Shown one piece after another: positions 8,403 to 16,536 of a DNA stretch of 64,000 bases. The position numbers were made by a program, and so were the translations under genes. Below the pieces are notes generated by a model. That model made no database searches and had not been told where the DNA came from. It was given only the letters and a program-made list of their open reading frames with translations. Positions within the stretch are counted from its first letter, which is position 1. Every line of letters starts with the position of its first letter. Origin of the DNA: Pararhizobium sp. (GTDB taxonomy: Bacteria > Pseudomonadota > Alphaproteobacteria > Rhizobiales > Rhizobiaceae); the NCBI GenBank assembly GCA_030655075.1, contig JAURWE010000099.1, positions 1-64,000 of the forward strand, in the 5' to 3' direction.

Positions 8403-8993
8403 ATGGTCCGTGCAGCCTGGAAACCTGCTGCAATCCTCATTGTCCTGTCCGGCGCTTCCTCGGCCTGCTGGGCGCAGGACGTGTCCGGCCTCATGGGGGG
8501 TGAGCCAAGAGCCTGCTTCACCCGTGCCTATACGGATGATCATCTGGCCGGTCACCCCGATCAGAACGTCCGCAGCATTCGGGCAGGTGTCAGCAACGGT
8601 GCCGGCGGCGCCTATGAACTCTCGATCGACATCGAATTTCGCGGCGGCTCTTCGACAAAAGGACGGCTCATGGCCGATTGCCGGCCGGGAGGCAGCGGCT
8701 ATGCGCTGCGCTGCCTGGCACGCTGCGATGGCAGCCGGGTCGATATCAAGATCCGCGATGCCGATACGATCCGGCTGGAGATTCCCGAGGCCGCGCAGCT
8801 GGAGCGCGGCGGCAGCTGCGATCCGTCCTCGGCATCGGGCAGCGGCGCGCTCTGGTCCGACGACAAGGTGTTTCGCCTGAGCCGGGCCGGATCGGCCGAT
8901 TGTCCATACGGCGGATCAGCCGATAGGCCCGGCACGGCGCTGCCCGACATGGCCCCCTCCGCCGACGGACCGATGGACGATACGCGTCAATAA
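8403..8993 (+). CDS. Exported cysteine-containing protein, paralogue A
   Basis: A 196-residue protein with an N-terminal signal peptide ending at about CWAQ, so periplasmic or secreted. No known family was recognised. It starts nine bases after the rsh stop. It is a diverged paralogue of the next gene: both share a CFxRxYTxxHLAxHPxQNVR block, a central C-x-L-x-C-x-x-x-CDG segment and a DDKVFRLxR motif followed by a cysteine. The Pro/Ser/Gly-rich C-terminal tail is unlike the paralogue. Conserved cysteines suggest disulfides. Function unknown. Confidence 0.75.
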   Translation: MVRAAWKPAAILIVLSGASSACWAQDVSGLMGGEPRACFTRAYTDDHLAGHPDQNVRSIRAGVSNGAGGAYELSIDIEFRGGSSTKGRLMADCRPGGSGYALRCLARCDGSRVDIKIRDADTIRLEIPEAAQLERGGSCDPSSASGSGALWSDDKVFRLSRAGSADCPYGGSADRPGTALPDMAPSADGPMDDTRQ

Positions 8994-9078
8994 CCCCGGG
9001 AACAGCCGGACAGACCCCAGTCTTGTAGAACCGCAGCGATCGTGTGACCATGCGGGCGGTCCCACCGGAGGAACAGAC

Positions 9079-9672
9079 ATGCGCTTCACCCTTGTTTCCA
9101 TGAGCATGATTCTGGCTGCCGCCTCTCTGGTGGCACTGCCGCAGGCCCATGCCAACGAGATCGAGCAAGGCCTGTTCGGCCGCGACATCGCGCCGGAAAA
9201 GAACGCCTATGCCTGCTTCATCCGCAAATATACCAAGGCGCATCTGGCGTCGCATCCGCAGCAGAACGTTCGCGATATGGCGCTCTTCGTCAACAGCCGT
9301 CCGGACGAGGAAAACCAGCGCCAGTACCAACTGACGATGCGCGTCGGCTTCCGCACCATCAAGCAGTCCTTCGATGCGTTCGGCGCCTGCTACATGGGCA
9401 ATGACAGCACCAAGAAGCTCCACTGCGGCATCGACTGCGACGGCGGCACCATCAATGTCCGCCTGAAGGACGAAAAGTCGATCCTGCTCGATATCCCGAC
9501 CAGCGCCCGGGTTTCCGTTGTGGACGACACCGACGAGCCGGATGACCTGCCCAAGGGCGCGAAATTCGGGCTGGACGACAAGGTGTTCCGGCTCGACCGC
9601 ACGGACATTGCCACCTGCCTGCCGCTCGTAGCCGATGACGCCGTCAAGGCGGACATCGTTGCCGGCCAATGA
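9079..9672 (+). CDS. Exported cysteine-containing protein, paralogue B
   Basis: This 197-residue protein has a signal peptide ending near PQAHA. Shared blocks with the preceding gene are CFIRKYTKAHLASHPQQNVR (about residues 49-68), the LHCGIDCDGGTINVRLKD segment and LDDKVFRLDRTDIATC near the end. Four or five cysteines are conserved between the two. The start follows CCGGAGGAAC. The two genes and the next exported-protein gene run in one direction with gaps of 13-85 bases and may be one operon. I do not recognise a characterised family. Confidence 0.78.
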   Translation: MRFTLVSMSMILAAASLVALPQAHANEIEQGLFGRDIAPEKNAYACFIRKYTKAHLASHPQQNVRDMALFVNSRPDEENQRQYQLTMRVGFRTIKQSFDAFGACYMGNDSTKKLHCGIDCDGGTINVRLKDEKSILLDIPTSARVSVVDDTDEPDDLPKGAKFGLDDKVFRLDRTDIATCLPLVADDAVKADIVAGQ

Positions 9673-9685
9673 TCGGAGAGCAGCC

Positions 9686-10150
9686 ATGGTCAATTTCAGC
9701 CGCCGCAATGTCTTTTTTCGCGCTGTTGCAGCCGTTTCCGGCGTTCTGGTCGCGGGCAGGGCGGCGTCTGCCGCTGTGGCGGTGGAGGTCGATGCCGGTA
9801 TCCAGAAAGTCGTCTACCACCTCTCCGACATCGACAAGGCGGGGTTCGTGCTCGGCAATATCAAGAACCACATCGAGGGCATGGGTGGCCCGGACACAGT
9901 CCGGATCGTGCTGGTCGTGCATGGCCCGGCGCTGATCCCATTCCATGAGCGCAAGGCTGGAGCGGATATTCGCGCCAAGCTCGCCAAGATCAATGGGCCA
10001 GCGCTGTCGCTCGCCGCCTGCGGCAACACCATGGATGGTCAGGAGGTTTCCCTGGCGGACCTTCTGCCGGGCTTCGTTCGCGCCGACGAGGGCGGCGTCG
10101 TGCGCATCGCCATGCTGCAAAGCCAGGGTTATCTGTACCTGCGCCCCTGA
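9686..10150 (+). CDS. Exported DsrE/DsrF-like protein
   Basis: The 154-residue protein starts at the ATG at 9686 after GGAGAG. Its N-terminus (SRRNVFFRAVAAVSGVLVAG, ending in AASAA) resembles a Tat-type signal with a twin arginine. The mature part has DsrE-like features: KVVYHLSD, VRIVLVVHGPAL and LSLAACGNTM, where a cysteine occupies the expected turn, then LPGFVRADEGGVVRI. Related proteins are sulfur-transfer or sulfide-metabolism accessory proteins, but periplasmic rhizobial members have no assigned role. Start choice and family are fairly secure; function is not. Confidence 0.8.
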   Translation: MVNFSRRNVFFRAVAAVSGVLVAGRAASAAVAVEVDAGIQKVVYHLSDIDKAGFVLGNIKNHIEGMGGPDTVRIVLVVHGPALIPFHERKAGADIRAKLAKINGPALSLAACGNTMDGQEVSLADLLPGFVRADEGGVVRIAMLQSQGYLYLRP

Positions 10151-10312
10151 TCTATGCGCATTTGCGAGGCCCTGCCTGCAAAAAGCCGTGATTGCCCAAA
10201 TTTTAACCCATCGCTTTGCGCCTGGCGCATGGCTGCCGCCTGTTTGTAGTGCTGGTGAGGATTGTTGCGCTGCACTATCTTCAGCCTCGGGAGGTAACAG
10301 AAGGAATTCATC

Positions 10313-10456
10313 ATGTTTAACCAGTTGAAGAAAATCAGCCGCGCTCTGCGCATCCCGTCGGTCCAGGAACGCGAAGCCGCTTACCTCAATGGCTCGATGG
10401 ACCGTATCGACCTCGAATACCGCCAGCGCCAGATCGACCGCGGTCTGTTCCGTTAA
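10313..10456 (+). CDS. DUF3563 family micro-protein (47 residues)
   Basis: The short frame begins MFNQLKKISRALRIP, continues SVQEREAAYLNGSMDRIDLE and ends RQIDRGLFR. This matches the small DUF3563 family common in alpha- and betaproteobacteria, with no known function. AAGGAA lies six bases upstream of the ATG. The peptide is basic and amphipathic. It sits alone, 162 bp from each neighbour, so it probably has its own promoter. Confidence 0.88.
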   Translation: MFNQLKKISRALRIPSVQEREAAYLNGSMDRIDLEYRQRQIDRGLFR

Positions 10457-10535
10457 GCCGGTTGGGCTCAAAGCCTTCGAGAAGGACCTTGCCGCATGAT
10501 GCGGCGGCGTCAGACAATCCCCGATCGTCTCTTCG

Positions 10536-10554
10536 GCGCGCAAATCTTGCGCGC
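10536..10554 (+). terminator. Perfect GC hairpin after the DUF3563 gene
   Basis: GCGCGCAA pairs exactly with TTGCGCGC around an ATC loop. No T-run follows, so it may be a weak or Rho-assisted terminator, or an RNA-stabilising hairpin. Confidence 0.35.
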
Positions 10555-10618
10555 TTACCGCTGAAGCTCTTTGCGGAACGGCGTTGGCGTCCCGCAGCCA
10601 GATCGGGTATCACCGCGC

Positions 10619-11167
10619 ATGCTGTTTCGAAGACGAAAGCCTGCGACCTTTGCCGACCGTCTCAGCGCCACCCTTTGGCCGCGCAAGGGGGCCACGCGTT
10701 CCCTTCGTTATTTCGGGCTCAGCATCCTGCGCATTCGGGCAACGCCCCATGCGATTGCCGCCGGTGTCGCGGCGGGTGTCGTCTCGTCCTGCACACCGTT
10801 TCTCGGCCTCCACACCATCATGGCCTTCGCCTTCGCCTGGCTCGTCGGCGGCAACATGATTGCCGCAGTCCTCGGCACCGCCTTCGGCAATCCCCTGACA
10901 TTCCCCTTGATCTGGAGCGCCTCCTACCGTCTTGGCCATGCCATGCTCGGCGTTGCGCCGGCCCATGATGGCGCAACTCTCAACCTCGTCGCCCTGTTCG
11001 AGCATCTGGAATTCGCCAAGCTTTGGGATCCTGTTCTGAAACCCATGCTGCTCGGAAGCCTGCCGCTTGAGCTGGCCTTTGGTGGCGTCTTCTACCTGCT
11101 GACCCTGTTTGGCGTCCGGCAATTCCAGCGCCGCCGCCAGGCCTACAGGCATTCTCCCAAGGTTTGA
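10619..11167 (+). CDS. DUF2062 membrane protein
   Basis: A 182-residue integral membrane protein. After a basic N-terminus (MLFRRRKPATFADRL) comes the DUF2062 signature: RATPHAIAAGVAAGVVSSCTP, then a helix LHTIMAFAFAWLVGGN with GTAFGNPLTFP, and a last helix at about residues 145-165. The family is widespread in proteobacteria without an established role. I prefer the ATG at 10619 to one 16 codons upstream because the conserved part starts here. It precedes the acpS operon, a common rhizobial neighbourhood. Confidence 0.88.
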   Translation: MLFRRRKPATFADRLSATLWPRKGATRSLRYFGLSILRIRATPHAIAAGVAAGVVSSCTPFLGLHTIMAFAFAWLVGGNMIAAVLGTAFGNPLTFPLIWSASYRLGHAMLGVAPAHDGATLNLVALFEHLEFAKLWDPVLKPMLLGSLPLELAFGGVFYLLTLFGVRQFQRRRQAYRHSPKV

Positions 11168-11241
11168 CTTTTTCCGGCAGCCACGCCACATCAGGCAACA
11201 CCTCAAACACGCCCCCGAAAGGCCGGAGACCGGACCCCACC

Positions 11242-11652
11242 ATGATCATCGGCATCGGCAGCGATCTCATCGATATCAGGCGCATCGAAAAATCGATCGA
11301 GCGGTTTGGCGCGCGTTTTACCGACCGCTGCTTCACCGAGGTCGAGAAGCGCAAGTCCGACGGTCGCAAGAACCGCGCCGCCTCCTATGCCAAGCGCTTC
11401 GCTGCCAAGGAAGCCTGCTCGAAGGCGCTCGGAACGGGGCTTGCCCAGGGCGTCTTCTGGCGCGACATGGGCGTCGTCAATATGCCGGGCGGCAAGCCGA
11501 CCATGGTGCTCACGGGCGGTGCTCAGGAGCGGCTCCAGCGAATGCTGCCTACCGGCCATCGCGCCGCCATACATTTGACAATCACCGATGATTTTCCGCT
11601 GGCCCAGGCCTTCGTGATTATCGAGGCGCTTCCGGTTGCCGTGGATGGCTGA
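11242..11652 (+). CDS. acpS: Holo-[acyl-carrier-protein] synthase
   Basis: AcpS transfers 4'-phosphopantetheine from CoA to a serine of acyl carrier protein. The 136-residue enzyme starts at MIIGIGSDLIDIRRIE, whose aspartate binds magnesium. The second signature is RFAAKEACSKALGTG, with the metal-binding glutamate. An upstream in-frame ATG at 11164 would add 26 poorly conserved residues. It heads the acpS-lepB-rnc-era cluster. pdxJ, which often precedes acpS in proteobacteria, is not here. Confidence 0.96.
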   Translation: MIIGIGSDLIDIRRIEKSIERFGARFTDRCFTEVEKRKSDGRKNRAASYAKRFAAKEACSKALGTGLAQGVFWRDMGVVNMPGGKPTMVLTGGAQERLQRMLPTGHRAAIHLTITDDFPLAQAFVIIEALPVAVDG

Positions 11653-11724
11653 ACCGTTTAGAGAGAAACCCTGAAAATCCGGCGTCTTCGGTCCCCGAAG
11701 CTTTGCGCACAGGACAGAACGTTT

Positions 11725-12486
11725 ATGAAAGAGACCGGCGTGGCAGAAAAGAGCGAAACCCAGCAGAGCGCGCTGTGGGAAAATGTGAAGGTCATCATCC
11801 AGGCTTTGCTGCTTGCCGTGGTCATCCGCACGGTTTTCTTCCAGCCCTTCACCATTCCGTCCGGCTCGATGATGCCGACGCTGCTGGTGGGTGACTATAT
11901 CTTCGTCAACAAGTTCTCCTACGGCTATTCGAAATATTCGCTGCCCTTCTCGCCGGACCTGTTCAAGGGCCGCATTTTCGCCAGCGAACCCAAGCGCGGC
12001 GACGTCGTCGTCTTCCGCTTTCCGCCAAATCCGGACATCGACTACATCAAGCGTCTGATCGGTCTGCCGGGCGACAAGGTCCAGGTCCGCGACAGCATCG
12101 TTTATGTCAACGGAGTGCCGGTTCCGCGTGCCGAGGATGGTGTTTTCCGGGCCGACGACAAGTATGACACAACCGGCGCCGACGTGCCGGTCTTCCGCGA
12201 AACGCTCGACACCGGCGTCAGCTTCGACACGCTCGACCAGTTCCCCGATGCGCGCGGCGACAATACAAACGAATTCGTGGTTCCCGAAGGCCATTATTTC
12301 ATGATGGGCGACAACCGCGACAACTCGGCCGACAGCCGTTTCGACGTCGGCTTCGTGCCGGCCGAAAATCTCGTCGGCCGTGCCAGCCTGATCTTCTTCT
12401 CGCTCGGCCACGACACCTCGTTCCGCGAGATCTGGAAGTGGCCGGCCAACCTGCGTTACGACCGCCTGTTCAAGGTTGTGGAATGA
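11725..12486 (+). CDS. lepB: Signal peptidase I
   Basis: This inner-membrane serine protease removes signal peptides from exported proteins. One transmembrane helix spans about residues 22-40. The nucleophile is Ser48 in IPSGSMMPTLLVGD, and the general base is Lys109 in DYIKRLIGLPGD. The last conserved box is MGDNRDNSADSR. At 253 residues it is a typical alphaproteobacterial enzyme. Its stop overlaps the rnc start as ATGA. Confidence 0.96.
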   Translation: MKETGVAEKSETQQSALWENVKVIIQALLLAVVIRTVFFQPFTIPSGSMMPTLLVGDYIFVNKFSYGYSKYSLPFSPDLFKGRIFASEPKRGDVVVFRFPPNPDIDYIKRLIGLPGDKVQVRDSIVYVNGVPVPRAEDGVFRADDKYDTTGADVPVFRETLDTGVSFDTLDQFPDARGDNTNEFVVPEGHYFMMGDNRDNSADSRFDVGFVPAENLVGRASLIFFSLGHDTSFREIWKWPANLRYDRLFKVVE

Positions 12487-13202
12487 GCAAGGGACGATCG
12501 CTGGCCGGGCAAGATCGCGCGCGGCTTGAAGCCGCGATCGGCCACGTCTTTGCCGACAAGGATCGTCTCGACCGGGCGCTGACCCATGCCAGCGCCCGCA
12601 GCGCCAACGGCTCCAACTACGAACGGCTGGAATTTCTCGGCGACCGCATCCTCGGGCTCTGCGTTGCCGAAATGCTGTTTCGCAATTTTCGCGATGCCGA
12701 CGAGGGCGAGCTTTCCGTGCGGCTGAACCAGCTGGTCAGCGCCGAAAGCTGCGCTGCCGTTTCCGATGCACTCAACCTGCATCTCTTCGTGCGCACCGGG
12801 GCCGACGTCAAAAAGCTCACCGGAAAACACATGATGAATGTGCGGGCCGATGTGGTAGAGTCGCTCATTGCAGCCCTTTACCTCGATGGCGGCCTGGAAG
12901 TTGCGCGCGGGTTCGTGCTGCGCAACTGGGAAGCCCGGGCTTCGCGTGCCGATGGCGCGCGCCGGGACGCCAAGACAGAATTGCAGGAATGGGCCCATGC
13001 CAAACACGGCACGTCGCCCGTCTATCGCATCGACGACCGCTCCGGGCCGGATCATGATCCGCGCTTTACCGTCACGGTCGATATTGCGGGGCTTGCCCCC
13101 GAAACAGGAAGCGACCGCTCCAAGCGTGCTGCCGAACAGGTGGCCGCGACCAAATTCTTGGAGCGGGAAGGCGTATGGCGGAAAGACTCCGCCGGAAATT
13201 GA
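12483..13202 (+). CDS. rnc: Ribonuclease III
   Basis: RNase III cuts double-stranded RNA and processes rRNA and regulatory RNAs. The 239-residue frame begins MSKGRSLAGQ, overlapping lepB by four bases. The signature NYERLEFLGDRILGL at residues 45-59 and DVVESLIAALYLDGG carry the metal-binding acidic residues. A double-stranded RNA-binding domain fills the last 75 residues (AKTELQEWAHAKHG onward). The context lepB-rnc-era is classic. Confidence 0.96.
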   Translation: MSKGRSLAGQDRARLEAAIGHVFADKDRLDRALTHASARSANGSNYERLEFLGDRILGLCVAEMLFRNFRDADEGELSVRLNQLVSAESCAAVSDALNLHLFVRTGADVKKLTGKHMMNVRADVVESLIAALYLDGGLEVARGFVLRNWEARASRADGARRDAKTELQEWAHAKHGTSPVYRIDDRSGPDHDPRFTVTVDIAGLAPETGSDRSKRAAEQVAATKFLEREGVWRKDSAGN

Positions 13203-13210
13203 CGGATAGA

Positions 13211-14161
13211 ATGACCGAAATCGAAGAAAACACCGCCGTTGCCGATGGCGCGGAGACCGTTGCTACCGAACCCACCCATTCCGGCTTCGTCGCGCTGATC
13301 GGCGCCACCAATGCCGGCAAGTCGACGCTGGTCAACAAGCTGGTCGGCGCCAAAGTGTCGATCGTCAGCCACAAGGTGCAGACGACGCGCGCCATCGTGC
13401 GCGGCATAGCCATCCACAAGACGGCGCAGATCGTCTTCATGGACACGCCCGGCATCTTCAAGCCCCGCCGCCGGCTGGATGAAGCCATGGTCACCACTGC
13501 CTGGGGCGGCGCCAAGGATGCCGATGTCATCATGCTCCTGATCGACAGCGAACGCGGCCTCAAGGGCGATGCCGAAACCATCCTCGAAGGCCTGAAGAAC
13601 GTTCCGCAGCCAAAGATTCTGGCGCTGAACAAGATCGACCAGGTCTCGCGCGAAGATCTCCTCAAGCTCGCTGCCGCCGCCAACGAATATGTCGAGTTTG
13701 AGCGCACTTTCATGATCTCGGCGCTGACCGGTTCCGGCTGCGAGAACGTGCTGGATTATTTGGCCGAAAAGCTGCCGCAGGGTCCGTGGTTTTACCCGGA
13801 AGACCAGATATCCGATCTGCCGATGCGCCAGCTCGCCGCCGAAATCACCCGCGAAAAGCTTTTCCTGCGCCTGCATCAGGAACTGCCCTATTCCTCCCAC
13901 GTAGAGACCGAAGGCTGGGAAGAGCGCAAGGATGGTTCCGTGCGCATCCAGCAGGTGATCTACGTCGAGCGCGAAAGCCAGAAGAAGATCGCACTCGGCA
14001 AGAACGGCGACGCGATCAAGGCGATCTCTATGGCCTCGCGCAAGGAACTCTCGGAAATCCTGGAGCAGACCGTGCACCTCTTCCTCTTCGTCAAGGTTCG
14101 CGAGAACTGGGGCGATGACCCGGAACGTTTCCGCGAAATGGGCCTGGAATTCCCGCGCTGA
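13211..14161 (+). CDS. era: GTPase Era (16S rRNA/30S maturation)
   Basis: Era binds the 3' end of 16S rRNA and couples ribosome assembly to growth. I start at ATG 13211 (MTEIEENTAV), 316 residues; an ATG at 13175 would overlap rnc by 28 bases. GTP motifs are GATNAGKST (31-39), the MDTPG of switch II and NKID. The C-terminal KH RNA-binding domain contains IALGKNGDAIKAI. Rhizobia usually place recO soon after era, but here recO is about 8.5 kb away. Confidence 0.95.
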   Translation: MTEIEENTAVADGAETVATEPTHSGFVALIGATNAGKSTLVNKLVGAKVSIVSHKVQTTRAIVRGIAIHKTAQIVFMDTPGIFKPRRRLDEAMVTTAWGGAKDADVIMLLIDSERGLKGDAETILEGLKNVPQPKILALNKIDQVSREDLLKLAAAANEYVEFERTFMISALTGSGCENVLDYLAEKLPQGPWFYPEDQISDLPMRQLAAEITREKLFLRLHQELPYSSHVETEGWEERKDGSVRIQQVIYVERESQKKIALGKNGDAIKAISMASRKELSEILEQTVHLFLFVKVRENWGDDPERFREMGLEFPR

Positions 14162-14243
14162 TTACCAAGACGACGGTTCCCCGATCGTTGAACCGAGTGT
14201 TCACCGTCCGCTGCATTGACCCGTTTGGCTGCCCATGAGACCA

Positions 14244-14273
14244 CCTCGCCCATGTTCTGAACGAAGGGCGAGG
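14244..14273 (+). promoter_or_regulatory. Hairpin covering the ribosome-binding site of the GHR gene
   Basis: CCTCGCCC at 14244-14251 pairs exactly with GGGCGAGG at 14266-14273. The right arm contains the GAGG that should serve as Shine-Dalgarno seven bases before the ATG at 14281. It could act as a translation switch or thermosensor, or be incidental. Confidence 0.45.
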
Positions 14274-14280
14274 GGCTCCT

Positions 14281-15282
14281 ATGCCGCAACTGATCAATGG
14301 AAAATGGGAAACCGGCGATGTCGCCGCCAGCGAAATGAAGAACGGTGCGTTCCACCGCGAGCCGACAGTTTTTCGCAGCTGGATCACCCCTGACGGGTCA
14401 CCGGGCCCTGACGGTCAGCCGGCACTGCCCGCCGAAGCCGGGCGCTACAAGCTGTTCATCTCCTATCTCTGCCCCTGGGCCTCGCGCACCGTCGCCTTCC
14501 GCAATCTCAAGGGCCTGCAGGATGTCATCGGCCTGTCGGTGGCAGGGCCAGTGCTCGGCGAAAATGGCTGGGAATATGACACGCCGCAGGATGCCGGTCC
14601 GAAAGCGCCTGCCGTCCGCTACCAGCACCAGCTCTACACCGCAAGCAAGCCGGACTATACGGGCAAGGTCTCGGTTCCGGTTCTCTGGGACCTGAAGGAA
14701 GGCCGGATCGTCAACAACGAATCCGCCGATATCATCCGCATCCTCAACACCGCCTTCAACCACCTGACCGGCAACACGCTGGATTTCTACCCGCAGGACC
14801 TGCGCCCGGTCATCGAACGCTGGAACACGCCGATCTACGACAATGTCAACAATGGCGTCTACCGCGCCGGTTTTGCCCAGTCGCAGGCCAGCTACGACAC
14901 GGCCGTCACCCAGCTGTTCGAGACGCTGGACGCGGTCGAGGCCCATCTGGACACGAACCGCTATATCGCCGGCGAATACCTGACAGAAGCCGACATCCGC
15001 CTGTTCGTCACGCTGATCCGCTTCGATGCCGCCTATCACGGCAACTTCAAGTGCAACATCCGCCGCATCGAGGATTATCCCAATCTATCGGCCTATCTGC
15101 GCGAACTCTACCAGTGGCCGGGCATCCGCGAGACCGTCTTCATCGATGCGATCAAGAAGGGCTATTATTCGATTGCCGCAGTCAACCCGACGCTGATTGT
15201 CCCGGCCGGCCCGGCGCTCGATTTCGACCGGCCGCACGGTCGTGAACGCCTTGCCGGAAAGGGCGTCGTCAAGCAGGCCTGA
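14281..15282 (+). CDS. Glutathionyl-hydroquinone reductase (Xi-class GST, YqjG/ECM4-like)
   Basis: These enzymes reduce S-glutathionyl-hydroquinones to hydroquinones using glutathione. The 333-residue length is normal. The catalytic cysteine is Cys64 in FISYLCPWASRT, the CPWA motif of the family, and the C-terminal all-helical domain includes NNGVYRAGFAQSQ and LTEADIRLFVTL. The role is likely quinone detoxification in the cytosol. A stem-loop covers its ribosome-binding site. It stands alone between era and the stress operon. Confidence 0.93.
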   Translation: MPQLINGKWETGDVAASEMKNGAFHREPTVFRSWITPDGSPGPDGQPALPAEAGRYKLFISYLCPWASRTVAFRNLKGLQDVIGLSVAGPVLGENGWEYDTPQDAGPKAPAVRYQHQLYTASKPDYTGKVSVPVLWDLKEGRIVNNESADIIRILNTAFNHLTGNTLDFYPQDLRPVIERWNTPIYDNVNNGVYRAGFAQSQASYDTAVTQLFETLDAVEAHLDTNRYIAGEYLTEADIRLFVTLIRFDAAYHGNFKCNIRRIEDYPNLSAYLRELYQWPGIRETVFIDAIKKGYYSIAAVNPTLIVPAGPALDFDRPHGRERLAGKGVVKQA

Positions 15283-15310
15283 TGCACCTGCCCAATTCTT
15301 CATCATCCGT

Positions 15311-15335
15311 GGAACTCTTTGTTTTCGAAGGCGTT
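15311..15335 (+). promoter_or_regulatory. Candidate EcfG (RpoE2) general-stress promoter
   Basis: GGAAC at 15311-15315 is followed after 18 bases by TT, within CGTT, which fits the alphaproteobacterial general-stress consensus GGAAC-N18-19-TT. It lies 35 bases upstream of the micro-peptide start, the right distance for a short leader. Confidence 0.65.
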
Positions 15336-15369
15336 ATATCGGCGCAATCATGAAAAATAGGAGAGTGTC

Positions 15370-15444
15370 ATGGGTCGCGGAATTTTGCTTTGGCTTCTGG
15401 GTATTCCGATTCCAATCATCATCCTGCTCGCGTTTCTGCGTTGA
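15370..15444 (+). CDS. 24-residue hydrophobic micro-protein
   Basis: The frame reads MGRGILLWLLGIPIPIIILL and then AFLR, a single amphipathic-to-hydrophobic membrane segment with a Gly-Ile-Pro-Ile-Pro turn. I recall near-identical tiny hypothetical proteins in many proteobacteria, with no known function. TAGGAGAG lies five bases before the ATG, an excellent ribosome-binding site. It is behind the EcfG-like promoter and 11 bases from the next start, so it is probably co-expressed with it under stress. Confidence 0.8.
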   Translation: MGRGILLWLLGIPIPIIILLAFLR

Positions 15445-15455
15445 GGAGCAAGAGC

Positions 15456-16373
15456 ATGGCAATGGAATTTGAAAGCGGCGCCGGAGCTCCATCCGGAGCG
15501 TCGGATTCGCCGATGTCAGCCATTCACTGGGGCCCGGTCATTGCCGGTGCTGTTGGGGCGGCTGTCATTACTCTTCTCCTGATGATCCTGGGCACCGGCC
15601 TCGGCCTGTCCATGGTATCGCCATGGGATTCCGCCGGTGCTGCCGCCGGAACAGTGGCGATCTCCGCTGCAATCTGGCTGGTGGTCGTCCAGTGGCTCTC
15701 GTCGGCCTTCGGCGGTTATTTGGCGGGGCGACTGCGCACTCGCTGGTCGAGAACGCATGAGGACGAGGTCTTCTTCCGCGATACGGCCCATGGCTTCCTG
15801 TCCTGGGCACTGGCAACGCTTGTCGTTGCAACGCTGCTCGGCTCGACTGTGTCATCCATTGTTGGAAGTGGCGTTCAGGCCGTGGCCTCCGTCACCTCGG
15901 GTGCGGCTCAAGGCGCAACACAGGGTGCCGCTCAGAACGAGCAGCTTACCTCTAGTCTCTCGGGCGCCGATCCGAGCGCCTATTTCCTCGACATGATGTT
16001 CCGCCCGGCGGCCAACGCAACGCCACAGGGTGACACGTCCGATCCAAGGGCCGAAGCCTCGCGGATCCTCCTGTCAGGTGCAGCTGCCGGCGAAATCCCG
16101 GCCGATGACAAGGCCTATCTGGTACAGATGGTCAGCGCCCGCACAGGTCTTGCTGCACCGGAAGCCCAGCAGCGGGTCGATGCGGTTCTGGCTCAGGCCG
16201 ATGCCGCAGCGGTGAAAGCCAAGGAAGTGGCCGAAGCGGCTCGCCAGTCGGCGGTGACCACCTCGCTCCTGACCTTCGCAGCGCTGCTGATCGGCGCCTT
16301 CGTTGCCTGTGTCGGCGCAGCCCTTGGCGGTCGCCAGCGTGACGAGTACGACAGCGCCAACCCGCTCGCCTGA
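15456..16373 (+). CDS. Hypothetical integral membrane protein (rhizobial PhnA-like annotation)
   Basis: A 305-residue protein with membrane segments at about residues 28-48, 60-83, 113-136 and 270-293 and a long Ala/Gln/Ser-rich loop between them. A conserved-looking block is MSAIHWGPVIAGAVGAA followed by GTGLGLSMVSPW. Similar rhizobial proteins are sometimes labelled PhnA-like without functional support. GAGGAG precedes the ATG at 15456. The likely operon with the micro-protein suggests an envelope stress role, but that is inference. Confidence 0.75.
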   Translation: MAMEFESGAGAPSGASDSPMSAIHWGPVIAGAVGAAVITLLLMILGTGLGLSMVSPWDSAGAAAGTVAISAAIWLVVVQWLSSAFGGYLAGRLRTRWSRTHEDEVFFRDTAHGFLSWALATLVVATLLGSTVSSIVGSGVQAVASVTSGAAQGATQGAAQNEQLTSSLSGADPSAYFLDMMFRPAANATPQGDTSDPRAEASRILLSGAAAGEIPADDKAYLVQMVSARTGLAAPEAQQRVDAVLAQADAAAVKAKEVAEAARQSAVTTSLLTFAALLIGAFVACVGAALGGRQRDEYDSANPLA

Positions 16374-16396
16374 GGGGGGCACGTAACCAACGGAAG

Positions 16397-16421
16397 GCCC
16401 GGACCCCGCGTCCGGGCTTTT
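16397..16421 (+). terminator. Intrinsic terminator after the membrane operon
   Basis: GCCCGGAC pairs with GTCCGGGC around CCCGC and runs into TTTT, 24 bases after the stop codon. Confidence 0.8.
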
Positions 16422-16536
16422 CGCGTTTTGAAGTGCTGCCCTCGCCGTACCTGTGGACGCCATCCCGGCCTTCACTTGGCCTTGATGCGATGGACATCTA
16501 TGGTCCCGCCAGGAATCAGCAAATCGGAATATACCC

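Noticed and set aside
5619..8555. A 978-codon open frame on the minus strand over rpoZ/rsh
   Set aside because: It is antisense to the well-supported rsh gene, has no domain signature and is a by-product of GC-rich codon bias.
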